Translations under genes and position numbers: made by a program | Shown: positions 46,172 through 57,581 of the stretch, piece by piece | How positions within the stretch are numbered: the first letter of the stretch is position 1 | Layout: each line of letters begins with the position of its first letter | Notes under the pieces: model-generated | Databases searched by the model: none | What the model saw: only the letters and a program-made list of their open reading frames with translations | What the model was told of the DNA's origin: nothing | Source: Trametes villosa | Taxonomy: Eukaryota; Basidiomycota; Agaricomycetes; Polyporales; Polyporaceae | Assembly (NCBI GenBank): GCA_002964805.2 | Contig: PUDQ02000001.1 | Location: 558,001-622,000, forward strand | DNA length: 64,000 nt | Direction of reading: 5' to 3'

Positions 46172-48700
46172 GGCAGGGATGAGGGATGTTTATAACTGCG
46201 GAGGGGCGTATATGAAGGGCTTGCGGAGGGAGGCAGCGAAAGGCAGGGAGGGAGATGGTGGAGAGGAAAAGGGAGGATTGCTGCGGAATAGGCACACGTC
46301 GCCTTCGTTCCCACCCCGCCAATGCTGTGCCGTCTCTTGCCGAGGCCCTGCCGCCTGCCCAACCAAACCAATACAGCTTCCTTTCCGGGCACGCTCGCCA
46401 ACGCGGCATCCGTACCCCATCCCTGCGGTCTCCCTTGCCACCATGTTCCCTACTGCTTGCGCTGATTCCATCGCCGTCGCACCAGCAAAGCCAACCCAAT
46501 TATCCTGCCCCCGAACCGCCCATTGCCAGCGAGCATTGTCCCACCCGGTGCGGCCGGAGGAGGCCCCGGTGACGCAAGACAACAACGCTATCATCCGGCG
46601 GGGCCGCCCTGGGCCAGCGGTGACTCACCCGGAGACGCCCCCCTCCCCCCGTGGGCGGGTGACAGCCCGCGCCAGAGTTTGAGGGTCCTATCACGCAAGC
46701 GGACCGGCCGCATGAGAGCGGGCAGAGAGCGAGATCGCTCGCCCGATGCTGCATCAGACTGTAGCTTGCCTTTGCCTCCTCTCCGCGAATCATCCCAAAT
46801 CACCGCCATCAGCTTCGATGCCAGACCGCCCTCTCCCAATCAGCCCGCCGCGCCTTGGGCGAGTGCGTCTGCCCCTCCCCCTCTCAGCCCGCCAGCACAG
46901 CCCCTCGCCGCACCGCTGCCCCGCGCCTGCCTATTTGCGCCGCCCAAACGCTCTCTCCCGCCTCCACCTTTCCCAAGCTGCTTTCGACTTAATTGTGATC
47001 GTTGTCCCCCATCCGAGATTCCTCTATCGCCTCTGCATCAACTTACTAATCTCTTACCAAACCTACGTTCCCCAAAGCTCCGCTACTGATCGGGATAATG
47101 CTCCTCGTCTCATCCCCTCTCCATTCGCCTTGAACCTATTTTCCTCCTCTTCAGTTCGCGGCGGATACCATAGCGGTTATGTCGCGCCGATTTGCCTCCG
47201 TCGCGTTTCGGAACCACGCGGCACTCGCACGCCTCTTACGGCTGTGTCTGGGGCCACCCACTCGCCGCATTCACAACACAATACGCACTCTTCTCGACGA
47301 CGGGGGTTTCGCGACTTCTTTGTGAGCCAGGGAGGATCACACTCGACGAGCACGCGCACGGAACTCATCACCGAAGCCGAGAACGCGTGTTTCCGGAAGC
47401 ACATCCGTACACCCGTACGCGTCGTTTGTGCTTGCCCTACTCAATATTGTATCCGCATGCCGCTACGCGTGTTGACCGGATGCTGCGCTGCTGGTGTATG
47501 GCACAGCTGTAGCCTGGATCTGTGCTCCATCAGGCCCGGACAGCCTTCACCGCGGATCCTATACTGATCTCATTCCTATCTAGTGCGCAGGGGGGATATA
47601 CCGATCACAACTCCATCGCCATCTGTCAAAATACTCTCAGGTATCTCCAAGGTATCCGCCTCGTCCACGCTTGTGACGATGCTGCCATCACGCTGGGCAC
47701 AATGTCCCAGACCGATGGGTGCGCTCCATCATCTCTTTTGCTTCTCTTTTGGCGCAACTCACCGACGAACCTCGTGCAGCACTGGCCGGCATCCCGATCC
47801 GCCGGAGAGTTGCTTCGAGTGGCCTCGAGGCTCGCGTCGCGACGATGCAGAGCTTATTGCCACCACCTCCGGATGCAATGTCGGCCTTGTGGCCATTTCT
47901 GCCAATGCGCACTGCGGCGCTGCGGGCCATTCCTTGATGGCGGGCGACGTCGCCCCCCGGCAATCTAGGACGATCAATTTCGACATCGACGTCCGCCGGC
48001 TTCCTCTTCCCCGCTAGCGTACACGCAAGCGGGCTCCGGCGACCGTCCCTCTCTCCGCAGCGTCCTCTCGACGTCTTGCGGTCAAGGCATGCTGCAGCTG
48101 CGCCCGCACCAGCCGCAGCGCGCAGTTTAGCATCGGTATATGTACCTGCTCGACCTCGGGGCCGCTGCGCATTTAGCCGCACATCCTCCGGTTTCGCTCT
48201 CATTCTGGATGCAGCCAGCCCCCCGCAGACCGCCCTGAAGAGGCCAGCACGCATGAGAAGAAAGAGCTTAGAAGGCGCGTAGATGGTGATGCTCACCTCT
48301 CCGCATCACTGCCGTTACGTTGGTAAGTAACAATACAGGAATCCGCCGACGAGAAAATTTCCCATCCTACGACCCACTGGAGATGCGGAGATTTTGCAGC
48401 GCGGACCCTCTAATCGGCGGTAGCGACGTCGAAGTCGGGCTGCTCGGAACCTAACAAGATGCACCTGCGGTTCGGAGAGTTCATCACATGCGCACACGGA
48501 TGCGAAGCGTGCGGTGCGCGTCGATACTGTATTCATCGCCTGGATCCCTCAGGTAGGTCATAGCACATTGCTTCCATCCGCACGATATCACGGATATGCC
48601 GTACGGCTGGTGCCACAGGAGGGCTGGCCCCATTGCTCGACGGAACTGCCAGTTTACGCGCGGGCTTTCAAGCTGGCCGCCTGGAGCCGGAATCTGTCAA
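46172..48700. other. gene-free region upstream of the C2H2 factor, up to the copia insertion
   Basis: About 2.5 kb. The part next to the factor gene (46172-47050) is pyrimidine-rich, as in long fungal promoters and leaders. Open frames on both strands are short-range and show no conserved block. The copia element inserted at its right end. Confidence 0.4.
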
Positions 48701-48705
48701 GAAAC

Positions 48706-48939
48706 TGTTGGAGTTCGAGCACGCGGGTGTGAGGAGAACGGAAACTGATAATGTATACGAGTAGCTAGGGCGCGAGTAAATATACATGAGTGATATCAAA
48801 GCCTATAGTAAGAGTGAATAGCAAAGATAAGTAATGGACTAAGAAGTGCGCTCTAAGAGTACTAAGGTAAAAGTAAGTAAAAGGATCGTAGTCCGCATAC
48901 AAAGAGTCATAGTCCGTGCATAAAGCCTATACTACAACA
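48706..48939 (-). repeat. 3' LTR of the copia element
   Basis: 234 bp, TGTTGGAG ... CTACAACA on the plus strand, identical as read to the other LTR. It is the downstream LTR because the element is transcribed from the minus strand. Confidence 0.95.
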
Positions 48940-48949
48940 CTCCCCCTCA
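48940..48949 (-). other. polypurine tract of the copia element
   Basis: The minus strand reads TGAGGGGGAG immediately before the 3' LTR. This is the expected primer for plus-strand DNA synthesis and overlaps the stop codon of the polyprotein. Confidence 0.8.
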
Positions 48950-51900
48950 ACTCGATATCGGCAAGATACCGAGTTGCGTCCTGAGCGCCTGGAAGCGATC
49001 GCGCGGGAGGGCTTTCGTGAACAAGTCGGCGGAGTTCACGTCCGTGGGGCAGTACGCCAAGTAGATCGTATCGGCGGCGATGCATTCGCGAATGAAATGA
49101 TGCCGGATGTCGATATGCTTGGAGCGCGCGTGCTGCACGGTGTCCTTCGAGAGCGCGATGGCGGACTGGTTGTCCGCGTTGAGCTTCGTGGCCTTCGGCT
49201 GCGCGAATGTAAGTTCGGCCAGGATGGCGCGAACCCATATCGCATGTCGCGCGGCGTATGCGATGGCCATGTACTCAGCCTCCATCGAAGAGAGCGCGAC
49301 TGTGGTCTGCTTCTTCGAGCTCCAGGCGATGACGCCATTGCCGATCAGGTACGCATAGCCGGAGATGGATCGCCGATCATCCGGGTTTGCTCCCCAATCC
49401 GCGTCGGAGTACCCCTCCAGCCGGAAATTCTGGTAGTACGCGCGAACGCGTGTCTCCCCCTTTCCGCTGTATAGGATCCCGAAGTCCTGCGTGCCCTTGA
49501 GATAGCGCAATACGCGCTTCGCGGCCGTCCAGTGTGTGGGTCCGGGGCGCGAGCTGTATTGGGAGAGGGCCTGCACGGCGTAGCTGATGTCCGGGCGCGT
49601 GCCAAGCGCTGCGTACATCAGGCTTCCGATCAGTGCCTGGTAAGGTACCCCCCGCATCTCCGTGAGGTCCGCGTCCTCCGGCTCCTTGCAGAGCTTGACG
49701 TTCGGGTCGAGCGGCGTCGCGACTGGGTTGCAGTCCGACATCTTGAAACGCTCCAGGACCGTTTGAATGTACTGGCTCTGCTTGATGGAGAGCGTCCGCT
49801 TCGTCCGGTCGCGCGAGATCTCGAATCCAAGAAGGAGTCGTGGCGTGCCGAGATCCGTGATCTTGTAATGACGCGCGAGTCCAGAGCGTAGGTCGTCCAT
49901 CAAATCTGGGGTATCGGCTAGCGCCGCCATGTCGTCGACGTGCATGCCGACAATTGTCAGTCCTTTCGGGGACTTCTTGAGGTACACGCACGGGTCCGAG
50001 TTCAGCCGCTGGAAACCGAGGTCGACGGTGAGGACCTTGTTGATGTGGTGGTTCCACTGACGGCCGGCCTGCTTGAGTCCGTACAGCGCTTTGCGAAGCC
50101 GTACAACGGGACTCGGGCCTTCCTCGTAGCCGGGCGGCTGTCGCATGTAGATCTCCTCGTCGAGATCGGCGTTGAGGTAAGCGCCAACGACGTCGAACTG
50201 AGCGAGTTCCATGTCGCGTTCGGCTGCGATCGCGAGGAGCAATCTAAGCGAGTCCGTGCGTATGACCGGCGCGAAGGTCTCGAAGTAGTCAAGCCCGGGT
50301 GCTTGACTGAAGCCTTGCGCAACTAGTCGGGCCTTGTAGCGAACGATGCGCCCCTCGGAGTCCCGTTTGAGCCTGTACACCCAGCGGCAGCCAATAGGCT
50401 TGCGGCCTGCCGGCAAGTCCGCCGGCGCGTAGGTTCCGAGTTTCCGGAGCTGCGCGATCTCATCGTCCATCGCGCGCTTCCACTCGGGCCACTCGGGTGC
50501 CGCTTGCGCTTCGTGCAGTGTCCGCGGCTCGTTCACGGTCTCCGTGCCGTGCAGCGTGAGTAGGCACATGCAATGTGCCTCCTCGTGCGCGTCTTCGTCG
50601 GATACGGCTGGAGGGTCCTTCGGGACTCGGTCTCCGGTCTCTCCGTATCTCTTGTAGTCAATCCGAGTGACGTTTCGGAGACTCTTGCGCGGTGCTGCGT
50701 TGGGCGCGTGGTTCTCATCAGGAGTGATGGGCGCGGGCGCCTCGGGTCGATCGAGATTCTGATCTCCCCCTGGCGGCTGCTCGCTCCGAGTGCCACTCTC
50801 CCCCTCGAGCAGCGCAGGGGCCGGAAGGTCCACGAAGTCGTACTCGGCCGCGATTGGCTCGGGGACGGCGCCTGAGGTGCGGTTCGGGATCGCGAACACA
50901 AGGTTGCGCGATTTCCCCACGCGGCGCGACTTCGGGTCGTAATATTTCCAGGCCTTGCTGCCGTCTGCAATCCCGACGAAATACATCGGCTGGGATTTCG
51001 GGTCGAGCTTGGTTCGCTTCGTGCGCGAAGTGAGAACCCAGCACTTGGCACCCCACTCCTGGAGGTCGGCTACGTCCGGCTTCTTGCCGGTCCAGGCCTC
51101 GACCGGGGTGATGCCCGCAAGGGCGCGGGTCGGGGATCTATTCTTCAGGTAAGTGATGTGCTCAACGGCATCCGGCCACAGGAACTTCGGCAATCCGGCA
51201 GCAATGACTGCTGCCATTGCGTGGTCCATCAGCGTGCGGTTGAGACGCTCAGCGATGCCGTTTTGGGCGGACGACTCCGGCGCGGTGGTGTCGGTGCCTA
51301 TCCCGTGCTCGTGTAGATAGTCCCGGAAGTCGTCGTTGACGTACTCCCCGCCGTTATCGCATCGCACGCGTTTGAGCTTGATCCCGCGGGCGTTCTCCGT
51401 GCGCGTCTTGTATGTCTTGAACAGGGTGAGCGCCTCGGACTTGTGCTTGCAGAAGGCCGTTTCTGAGTAACGAGCCTTCGCGTCCGTGAAAGTGGCGAAG
51501 TAGCGCTCGCCCCTGATCCCGCGCACCGAGGCTTGCCCCCAGAGATCCATCACCGTGAGATCCCCGATCTCAGATATCTCCGTGTCCGACTTCTTCGGGA
51601 AAGGCGCGGTGGTCTGCTTGGCCTGTACGCAGGCTTCGCACTGCTCGGACGGCGGCGTTGACTCGTCAACCGCCATCCCGACCACCATGTTTCGCTTTTT
51701 AAGGGCCATTACTGACTGCATGGAAATGTGCCCAAAAATGCGATGCCATTCGTCCCAAGTCTTCTTGCGGATAGGTCGCGCGGGCGCGGCCGCGCACGCG
51801 ACGTCATCGGACTTGCCCGATCCGATCGGCGTCACCTCTATGGCGTAGAGGTAGTTCGACACTCGCCGTCCCGTCGCGTACGCGCGCCCCTTCGGGTCGA

Positions 51901-53071
51901 TGAATCGCATTCGACCTTTATCCATCTCGACCTTATGCCCGCCCGCTTCGACACGTCCGACGGAGATAAGATTGTGGGGGACACCCGGCGCGTGCACGAC
52001 ATCCCGGAGTGTAACCGTTGTTGAGCGCCCATCGCACTCAAATCTGACGTCAACGGTACCTCGACCCAAGATCGGGGTCGATCCGGCGCCGCGCAACGTC
52101 CGCCCGGGTGTTGCGACATACGAGGAGAAATTGCTGCGCTCTCGTGCGACGTGCACGGTCGTCCCGGTGTCCGCCAACCAAGCGTCAGCGTCCACGATGG
52201 ACAGCGCGACTGCGTCAGGCTCGTCCGTAGAGGCGTAGGTGAAGTGACACGAGTCTCCGTCGTCATCGGAATCTCGATCGGCCACTTCGGTTACGAGCGC
52301 CTTCTGCGTGCCTGATTTGTCCTTCCCCTTGTCGCCACCCCTGCCGCCCTTCCCGGAGGGCTTCTTGTCGTGGTTCGGGCAGTCCCGCTGGTAACCAGGC
52401 TTTCCGCACTTCCAGCACTTCGGCTTGTGACCCGATTTGTGCGTGCGTACGGCCATGGCCACCTCGGCGTTTGCGAGACGTCCACCCATCTCTCTGATGC
52501 GCGACATCAGCTCGTCGGCATCATCGAGATCCTTCCGGAGATTCAGGCCCCCAACGAAGCTGTCCCAGGAACCCGGGAGTCCGGTGATCAAAGTGATCGC
52601 GAACTCCTTATCCACCATCGGGTTCCCGAGGGTCGCGAGCCGCGTGCGCAGCTTGCTCATCTCGCGCAGCCACTCTTCGAGGTCATCCCCGTCCGAGTAC
52701 TGTGCTTGAAGCAGCTTGCGGCGCACGCTGATCAGCTCCATTAGGCCCTTCTTCTCGAAGTTCGCAGACAGCGCCTTCCAGGCGTCGGCGCTGGTCTTGC
52801 ATCCGAGCACGAGATCGAGGATCGTCGGACTCACGCATGCCCGGATCAGGCTCAGCGCCAATCTGTCCTTCTCCGCCCATTCCTGCGCCTCCTTCACGTC
52901 CTCCGCCTTCCCCTCCCCCTCCTTCGGTTTCTTCTTCGTACCATCCACGTACTCCCACACCTTCGCATTCCACAGGTAATCCTCCATCAGCACCTTCCAA
53001 GCGGTCCACCCATCAGGGCCCTTCAGCTTTTCGATGCGAATGCGATCTAGGGGGTTAGTAGACGTAGACAT
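48947..53071 (-). CDS. copia Gag-Pol polyprotein, one open frame
   Basis: 1374 residues from ATG 53071 (MSTSTNPLDRIRIEKLKGPD) to TGA 48947, no stop or frameshift. Order: Gag helical domain (UBN2-like), a zinc knuckle at 52379-52417 that has lost its His (CWKCGKPGYQRDC), protease with DTGTT, integrase with WHRIFGH...CEACVQAK and the D-D-E triad (VMDLWG, RCDNGGEY, GIAERLNRT), reverse transcriptase with ARLVAQGFSQ, and HVDD as its catalytic box (49931-49942). RNase H follows with GYSDADWG, SSMEAEYMA and ADNQSAIAL. Gag and Pol share one frame, so no recoding is needed for Pol. Integrase, RT and RNase H look intact; the altered knuckle could reduce RNA packaging. Confidence 0.96.
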   Translation of the reverse strand: MSTSTNPLDRIRIEKLKGPDGWTAWKVLMEDYLWNAKVWEYVDGTKKKPKEGEGKAEDVKEAQEWAEKDRLALSLIRACVSPTILDLVLGCKTSADAWKALSANFEKKGLMELISVRRKLLQAQYSDGDDLEEWLREMSKLRTRLATLGNPMVDKEFAITLITGLPGSWDSFVGGLNLRKDLDDADELMSRIREMGGRLANAEVAMAVRTHKSGHKPKCWKCGKPGYQRDCPNHDKKPSGKGGRGGDKGKDKSGTQKALVTEVADRDSDDDGDSCHFTYASTDEPDAVALSIVDADAWLADTGTTVHVARERSNFSSYVATPGRTLRGAGSTPILGRGTVDVRFECDGRSTTVTLRDVVHAPGVPHNLISVGRVEAGGHKVEMDKGRMRFIDPKGRAYATGRRVSNYLYAIEVTPIGSGKSDDVACAAAPARPIRKKTWDEWHRIFGHISMQSVMALKKRNMVVGMAVDESTPPSEQCEACVQAKQTTAPFPKKSDTEISEIGDLTVMDLWGQASVRGIRGERYFATFTDAKARYSETAFCKHKSEALTLFKTYKTRTENARGIKLKRVRCDNGGEYVNDDFRDYLHEHGIGTDTTAPESSAQNGIAERLNRTLMDHAMAAVIAAGLPKFLWPDAVEHITYLKNRSPTRALAGITPVEAWTGKKPDVADLQEWGAKCWVLTSRTKRTKLDPKSQPMYFVGIADGSKAWKYYDPKSRRVGKSRNLVFAIPNRTSGAVPEPIAAEYDFVDLPAPALLEGESGTRSEQPPGGDQNLDRPEAPAPITPDENHAPNAAPRKSLRNVTRIDYKRYGETGDRVPKDPPAVSDEDAHEEAHCMCLLTLHGTETVNEPRTLHEAQAAPEWPEWKRAMDDEIAQLRKLGTYAPADLPAGRKPIGCRWVYRLKRDSEGRIVRYKARLVAQGFSQAPGLDYFETFAPVIRTDSLRLLLAIAAERDMELAQFDVVGAYLNADLDEEIYMRQPPGYEEGPSPVVRLRKALYGLKQAGRQWNHHINKVLTVDLGFQRLNSDPCVYLKKSPKGLTIVGMHVDDMAALADTPDLMDDLRSGLARHYKITDLGTPRLLLGFEISRDRTKRTLSIKQSQYIQTVLERFKMSDCNPVATPLDPNVKLCKEPEDADLTEMRGVPYQALIGSLMYAALGTRPDISYAVQALSQYSSRPGPTHWTAAKRVLRYLKGTQDFGILYSGKGETRVRAYYQNFRLEGYSDADWGANPDDRRSISGYAYLIGNGVIAWSSKKQTTVALSSMEAEYMAIAYAARHAIWVRAILAELTFAQPKATKLNADNQSAIALSKDTVQHARSKHIDIRHHFIRECIAADTIYLAYCPTDVNSADLFTKALPRDRFQALRTQLGILPISS

Positions 53072-53153
53072 CGGGAACGAGATAAGATAAGAGGGCGATA
53101 AGAGAGTCAAGCAGAGTAAGTCGAGTTTTGTAGCGTCGTTTGATTAGAACCCA

Positions 53154-53168
53154 GCAGGGCTCATAACC
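53154..53168 (-). other. primer-binding site for an initiator tRNA-Met half-molecule
   Basis: Directly next to the 5' LTR the plus strand reads GCAGGGCTCATAACC. This is the anticodon-stem/loop sequence of initiator tRNA-Met (CAU in the centre). Its complement is the PBS. Drosophila copia is primed by a cleaved 5' half of initiator tRNA-Met rather than by the tRNA 3' end; this element appears to do the same. Confidence 0.8.
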
Positions 53169-53402
53169 TGTTGGAGTTCGAGCACGCGGGTGTGAGGAGA
53201 ACGGAAACTGATAATGTATACGAGTAGCTAGGGCGCGAGTAAATATACATGAGTGATATCAAAGCCTATAGTAAGAGTGAATAGCAAAGATAAGTAATGG
53301 ACTAAGAAGTGCGCTCTAAGAGTACTAAGGTAAAAGTAAGTAAAAGGATCGTAGTCCGCATACAAAGAGTCATAGTCCGTGCATAAAGCCTATACTACAA
53401 CA
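53169..53402 (-). repeat. 5' LTR of the copia element
   Basis: 234 bp, identical as read to the copy at 48706-48939. It supplies the promoter for minus-strand transcription. Confidence 0.95.
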
Positions 53403-53407
53403 GAAAC

Positions 53408-55027
53408 CGCTGCTGACGCTCTGCAGACATATGGGCGCGAACGGGCGCACACGGGGCCAGCGAGGGCGCCAGGGGTAGCGCACGCCACGGGGAACGAACA
53501 CGAACACAACAGCGTGGTTCGCGATTGTATTCATTCCCGGGTGAGCATTCTGCACTCTGCATCCGCCTTCTGTCGATGGTCGGCCGGCTATGTCCAAGAA
53601 GGCAGGCACGAAGGCTGATATGCTTGATTGGTAGGCCCCTTGTTCTGCGACGGGACACTTCGCGCTCGACAGCTCGTTTCCATGGGAGTCCCCAGGAAAA
53701 GAAGGGGTTTATTCGGGAACCCCGCACGAAGCGGACTCTCCCACCGACGTCAGTAGCCCGACATTGCAGCCAACGCGTCACCATGCCACCAACACATGGC
53801 CGGCATGTGCGAGGTGTGCCGCTGCGGCAAGGCGGCCAATGGAGAAGTTGAGCAATGAGACGGGTGCGGCACGCTCGTACGTACAGCTCGAGCCTCGCGG
53901 GAATCGCGCTGAGCCGTCACAGAGCGAGAGCCACATCGCTTGCTCCTTCCGAGACGCATCGGACCTTCCGAGCTGGCCGGGACGTGGGGTTTCCGGAAGA
54001 GCCCCTGACGTGGCATCCCGTGGTCCGCACCAGCCACCAGCTACGAAGCTTTCAGGAACGCTCGACTGTTTGGGCGAGCTACACAACATCATGGCCGCCC
54101 CACTCCACGATGGTCAAAGTTCAGAGGGACGCGAGTGCCGCGCCGCCGCCCGCTGCTTGGCCCGCCGACGGCGCTGTGTGTATATATTATTATGAAACAG
54201 CCGGACGTGGATGCCGTGAAGGCATCGCGAGCACTCACATGCGCCGTGGCTGAACAGAATCCGATGCGAGGCGGCACGAGGCGCGATGGGACACGGCTCT
54301 ATGATCCCCCATTCATGTTCTCGAGTGCCCGGGCGGGCGATACCCGACGGCGTTCGACGCGCGCGGGGCTGGGTCTGATGTGTGGGCCCGTCGAGCGCGT
54401 GGCGGGCGGCTTCGCGCGCGGGGAGAAGGTGCGCCTGGGGGCCGCTGGGTTGGACAAAGTGCTGTTTGCGCCCGCTGCGGGGAGGGATCGAGCACTGCAT
54501 GTCAAGGCCGGCGGCGGGCGCTGCGCACGGGACGGGGTCGAGTCAGTCGAGCCTCCGCCGTCGGAAGCGCGAGGGGCTGGCAACGGTCCGGGGATGTGGA
54601 GAGCTTGATGGGGCCGTCAGGCTCGGACGGACATAGAGTGGATGGCTGGCCGTTCGCTCAATGTGTGGGAAACAGGCGTGAATAATCAGAACGTGCCCGT
54701 GCAGGTTTCGCACCGAGTGGTCTCTGGCGGGCGGACGGTAGCGTCCAGGTACTTTGCGGGCCTAGCACAGCGCTAGTGATCGATCGGGCGCCGAATGCGG
54801 CAGGTGGTATCACCAGCATAGCCATCACAGCTGTGTGATGGACAGACCCCGCCCTGGAGCTTGCCCGCCCCCTGGCCAACACTAGGTTCGTGTTCATCCA
54901 CCGCCAGCCACCAGGTCCGCTTCTCCACCACGGCCCATTCCACGCCCGCACGAGCAACTGCCCAGGGCACGTTCACATTCTACAGTACCTTCTTTCGTTT
55001 GCGTTCTATCCCGTTCACACCCCGCAC
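53408..55027. other. intergenic region between the copia element and the carboxypeptidase gene
   Basis: About 1.6 kb. It is the rest of the locus split by the copia insertion plus the carboxypeptidase promoter. No gene or RNA recognised; both strands carry only shadow frames. Confidence 0.4.
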
Positions 55028-57581
55028 ATGTTCCGGCCCACGCCTCGCTGGGCTGCCCTCGGGGGCTTCCTGGCGGCCGCCGCCACCCAGGTGCTTGCTG
55101 GACAGGTTCCTGTGTATGATGGCGTGATTGGGGGCAAGGCAGACCCCACCACGCGCGCACAGCTGAGCAGCGCCGTTTTGGCCGCTACCGACGGCAATAG
55201 CACCGTCAAGACCACGCCCGGAAAGCTTCGCCTCGTCGAAAACAGCGGCGTGTGCGAGACCACACCCGGGGTTTATCAGGCCTCCGGATATGGCGACCTA
55301 ACCGACAACCAGAGCCTTTGGTAAGCACGTCCGCCGACGCGTTTCACGCTATTTTTTAAGCCACGCCCCGCATGCTTACCTTCTATTCTCCGCCGTGCTG
55401 ACCATCGGCCGCCTGCCGATATGCTTCTCGCGATCTAGGTTCTGGTTCTTCGAGGCGAGGAACGGCTCAGACTCAGCCCCTCTCACAATATGGCTCAATG
55501 GCGGAGTGCGTATCTCGTTCGCTAGAAGGACCCTGACGTCGCGAGAAGCACTAAGCCCTCCTTGCTCCGACCGTAGCCGGGGAGCTCGTCCATGATAGGG
55601 TTGTTCCAGGAGAACGGCCCGTGCAGGATTACGAACGACAGCTCGGGGGTCGCGCCCAACCCCTACTCGTGGAACAACATCTCCAACATGTGTGTGGCAA
55701 CTCCACCCGGCATCGGTCGCCCTATGCCCTCACGGCTGAAACGTTGACACGGCCCCCTTCCTTTGCAGGTTGTACCTCGACCAGCCTGTGGGCACAGGGT
55801 TTTCCCATGGCGAGACGAAGGTCGGCACGTCCCTCCAGGCGGCAGAAGACGTTTGGAAGGTGCGCATCCGTTCCAAGGCCGCATGGCCCCCGATCTCCTC
55901 TCGCTGCATCGGGGGGTGCCACCACCACCGCCCCCGCCCCGCACACCCTGACGCCCCCGAACTCTAGTTCCTCCAGATATTCTTCGCCGACAGCAAGTTC
56001 TCCAAGTACAAGAAAGCCGACTTTGCGCTCTGGACGGAGTCGTGCGCAGCGTCTCCCGCCGTGATGATCAGTGCACAGCATCGCTGACGGGGCGTGATAC
56101 AGCTATGGAGGTCACTATGGCCCTACAATTGCTGCGTAAGTGTGATTGATTCGTTCGCCGACCGGGGGCGGAGGACGCTGAACCGCCGCGCGCAATAGCT
56201 ACATTTTGGACCAGAACACGGGCATCGCCAACGGCACCGTTAACGGCACCGCCATCAACCTGAAGTTCTTGGGCATTGGCGACGGCCTCACCGTACGTTA
56301 CGCGCAGGCAAAAATACCGGTCGGTTGACACTCCCCGGATTTGTAGGATCCGCTCGTTCAGTACCCCGGATACCTGTCTTATGCAGCATCGAACCCGTAA
56401 GCCTGGAGTCAGCTGCGGAGAGTCTTCGCCGTTCATCGTGCGTCTGCAGGTACCACCCACTGGTGTCCGATAGCAAGATTCAGGCTGCTACGGATGCGTG
56501 GAACCGCACGGACGGGTGCAAGGATCAGGTATGTGCCCACCCTCCTCCCATCGGTGGATTGCTTACCGGACCCACCCAGATCACGGCGTGCAACAACGGC
56601 GGGACCAACGACGTCTGCTCGGACGCACAGCAGTTCTGCAATGTCATGATCCTGTCGGGGGTGCTCGGCCCCTACGACCCCTACTACATCCTGAGCGGGT
56701 CCATCGATGCCTACCCGCCGGACATCACGGGCTACCTCACCGACCCGACGCTGATGAAGACGATCGGGGCCGAGTCGAAATGGGTGATGAGCAGCGACGA
56801 CATCTACTTCAACTTTGCGGACACGGGCGACTGGATGCGGACCTCTAGGCCGCTGCTCGAGAAGGTCATCGACGCCGGTGTGCGAACGGTGATTTATGAC
56901 GGAGATGCGGTATGCCTCATCCGCCTTTTGTGCTATGTTCTGCCGAGACGAATTTCCCTCCTGTCTATGTAGGACTACATTCTGAACTTCCACGGCGTGG
57001 AAGCGATGGTGAGTGTGATCATCGCTGCGGATCAGCCTCGATTCACTGACCGTTCTCCGCTGCGCGCAGGTCGACGCCCTCCAAACAAAGTTCACGAACG
57101 AGTACGCCAAGCAAGAGTTCGCCAACTACACCGTGAACGGCCAAGCGACCGGCCTTTACAAGAATGCGGGCACGTTCTCCTACGTCCGCATCTTCGGCGC
57201 GTGAGTCCCCGCCCCTCCTCTCCCCCTCCCGTCGCCGAGTGCGCAGTCTACGTACTGCGCACGTTACCTTTCGCACCCCGCGAGTCTGAGCATCGCTGAC
57301 GCCGCGCGCGCAGCGGCCACGAGGTCCCCGCATACACGCACGGCACGCTCCCCGTCGGCGCGGCTGCGTTCCAGGTGTTCGCGCAGATCATGGGCAACAG
57401 CTCGCTCGCCGCCGGCACCGTGCAGACTGCGAGCACGACCGGGGGCAGCTCGGGCGCGGGCACGCCCGGGTCCTCTGCGGCCGATCCGAAGGGTACACAG
57501 CCGAATTCGTCGGGTCTGACGGAGAAATCTCTTTGGACGGTCCTCGCCGCGATATTTGTTGCGGCGGTTGCGCCTCTCTAG
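55028..57581 (+). CDS. S10 serine carboxypeptidase, probably GPI-anchored
   Basis: Secretory-pathway exopeptidase. The start [20 protein letters not shown] carries a signal peptide ending near VLAG. Catalytic parts were read across introns: oxyanion hole [27 protein letters not shown], nucleophile ESYGGHYGP (the Ser codon is split by an intron at about 56046), Asp in [15 protein letters not shown], and His in GAGHEVPAY. The C-terminus is a Ser/Gly/Thr-rich linker followed by a hydrophobic tail ([17 protein letters not shown]) with nothing after it, as in GPI-anchored proteins, so it is likely plasma-membrane or wall bound. About twelve exons; stop TAG at 57581. Several N-glycosylation sites (NGT, NNS, NSS) are visible. 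Confidence 0.92.

Larger units (their letters stand above)
48701..53407 (-). mobile_element. complete Ty1/copia LTR retrotransposon
   Basis: Two 234-bp LTRs (48706-48939 and 53169-53402) look identical base for base and are bounded by TGTT...AACA. The 5-bp target duplication GAAAC is at 48701-48705 and 53403-53407. A single Gag-Pol frame fills the interior on the minus strand, with integrase before reverse transcriptase, which defines the copia order. Primer-binding site and polypurine tract are both in place. All of this indicates a very recent insertion that may still be competent. Confidence 0.97.

Noticed and set aside
46158..46839. Overlapping frames on both strands upstream of the C2H2 factor
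   Set aside because: Pyrimidine-rich leader/promoter DNA with few stops; no homology or splice pattern.
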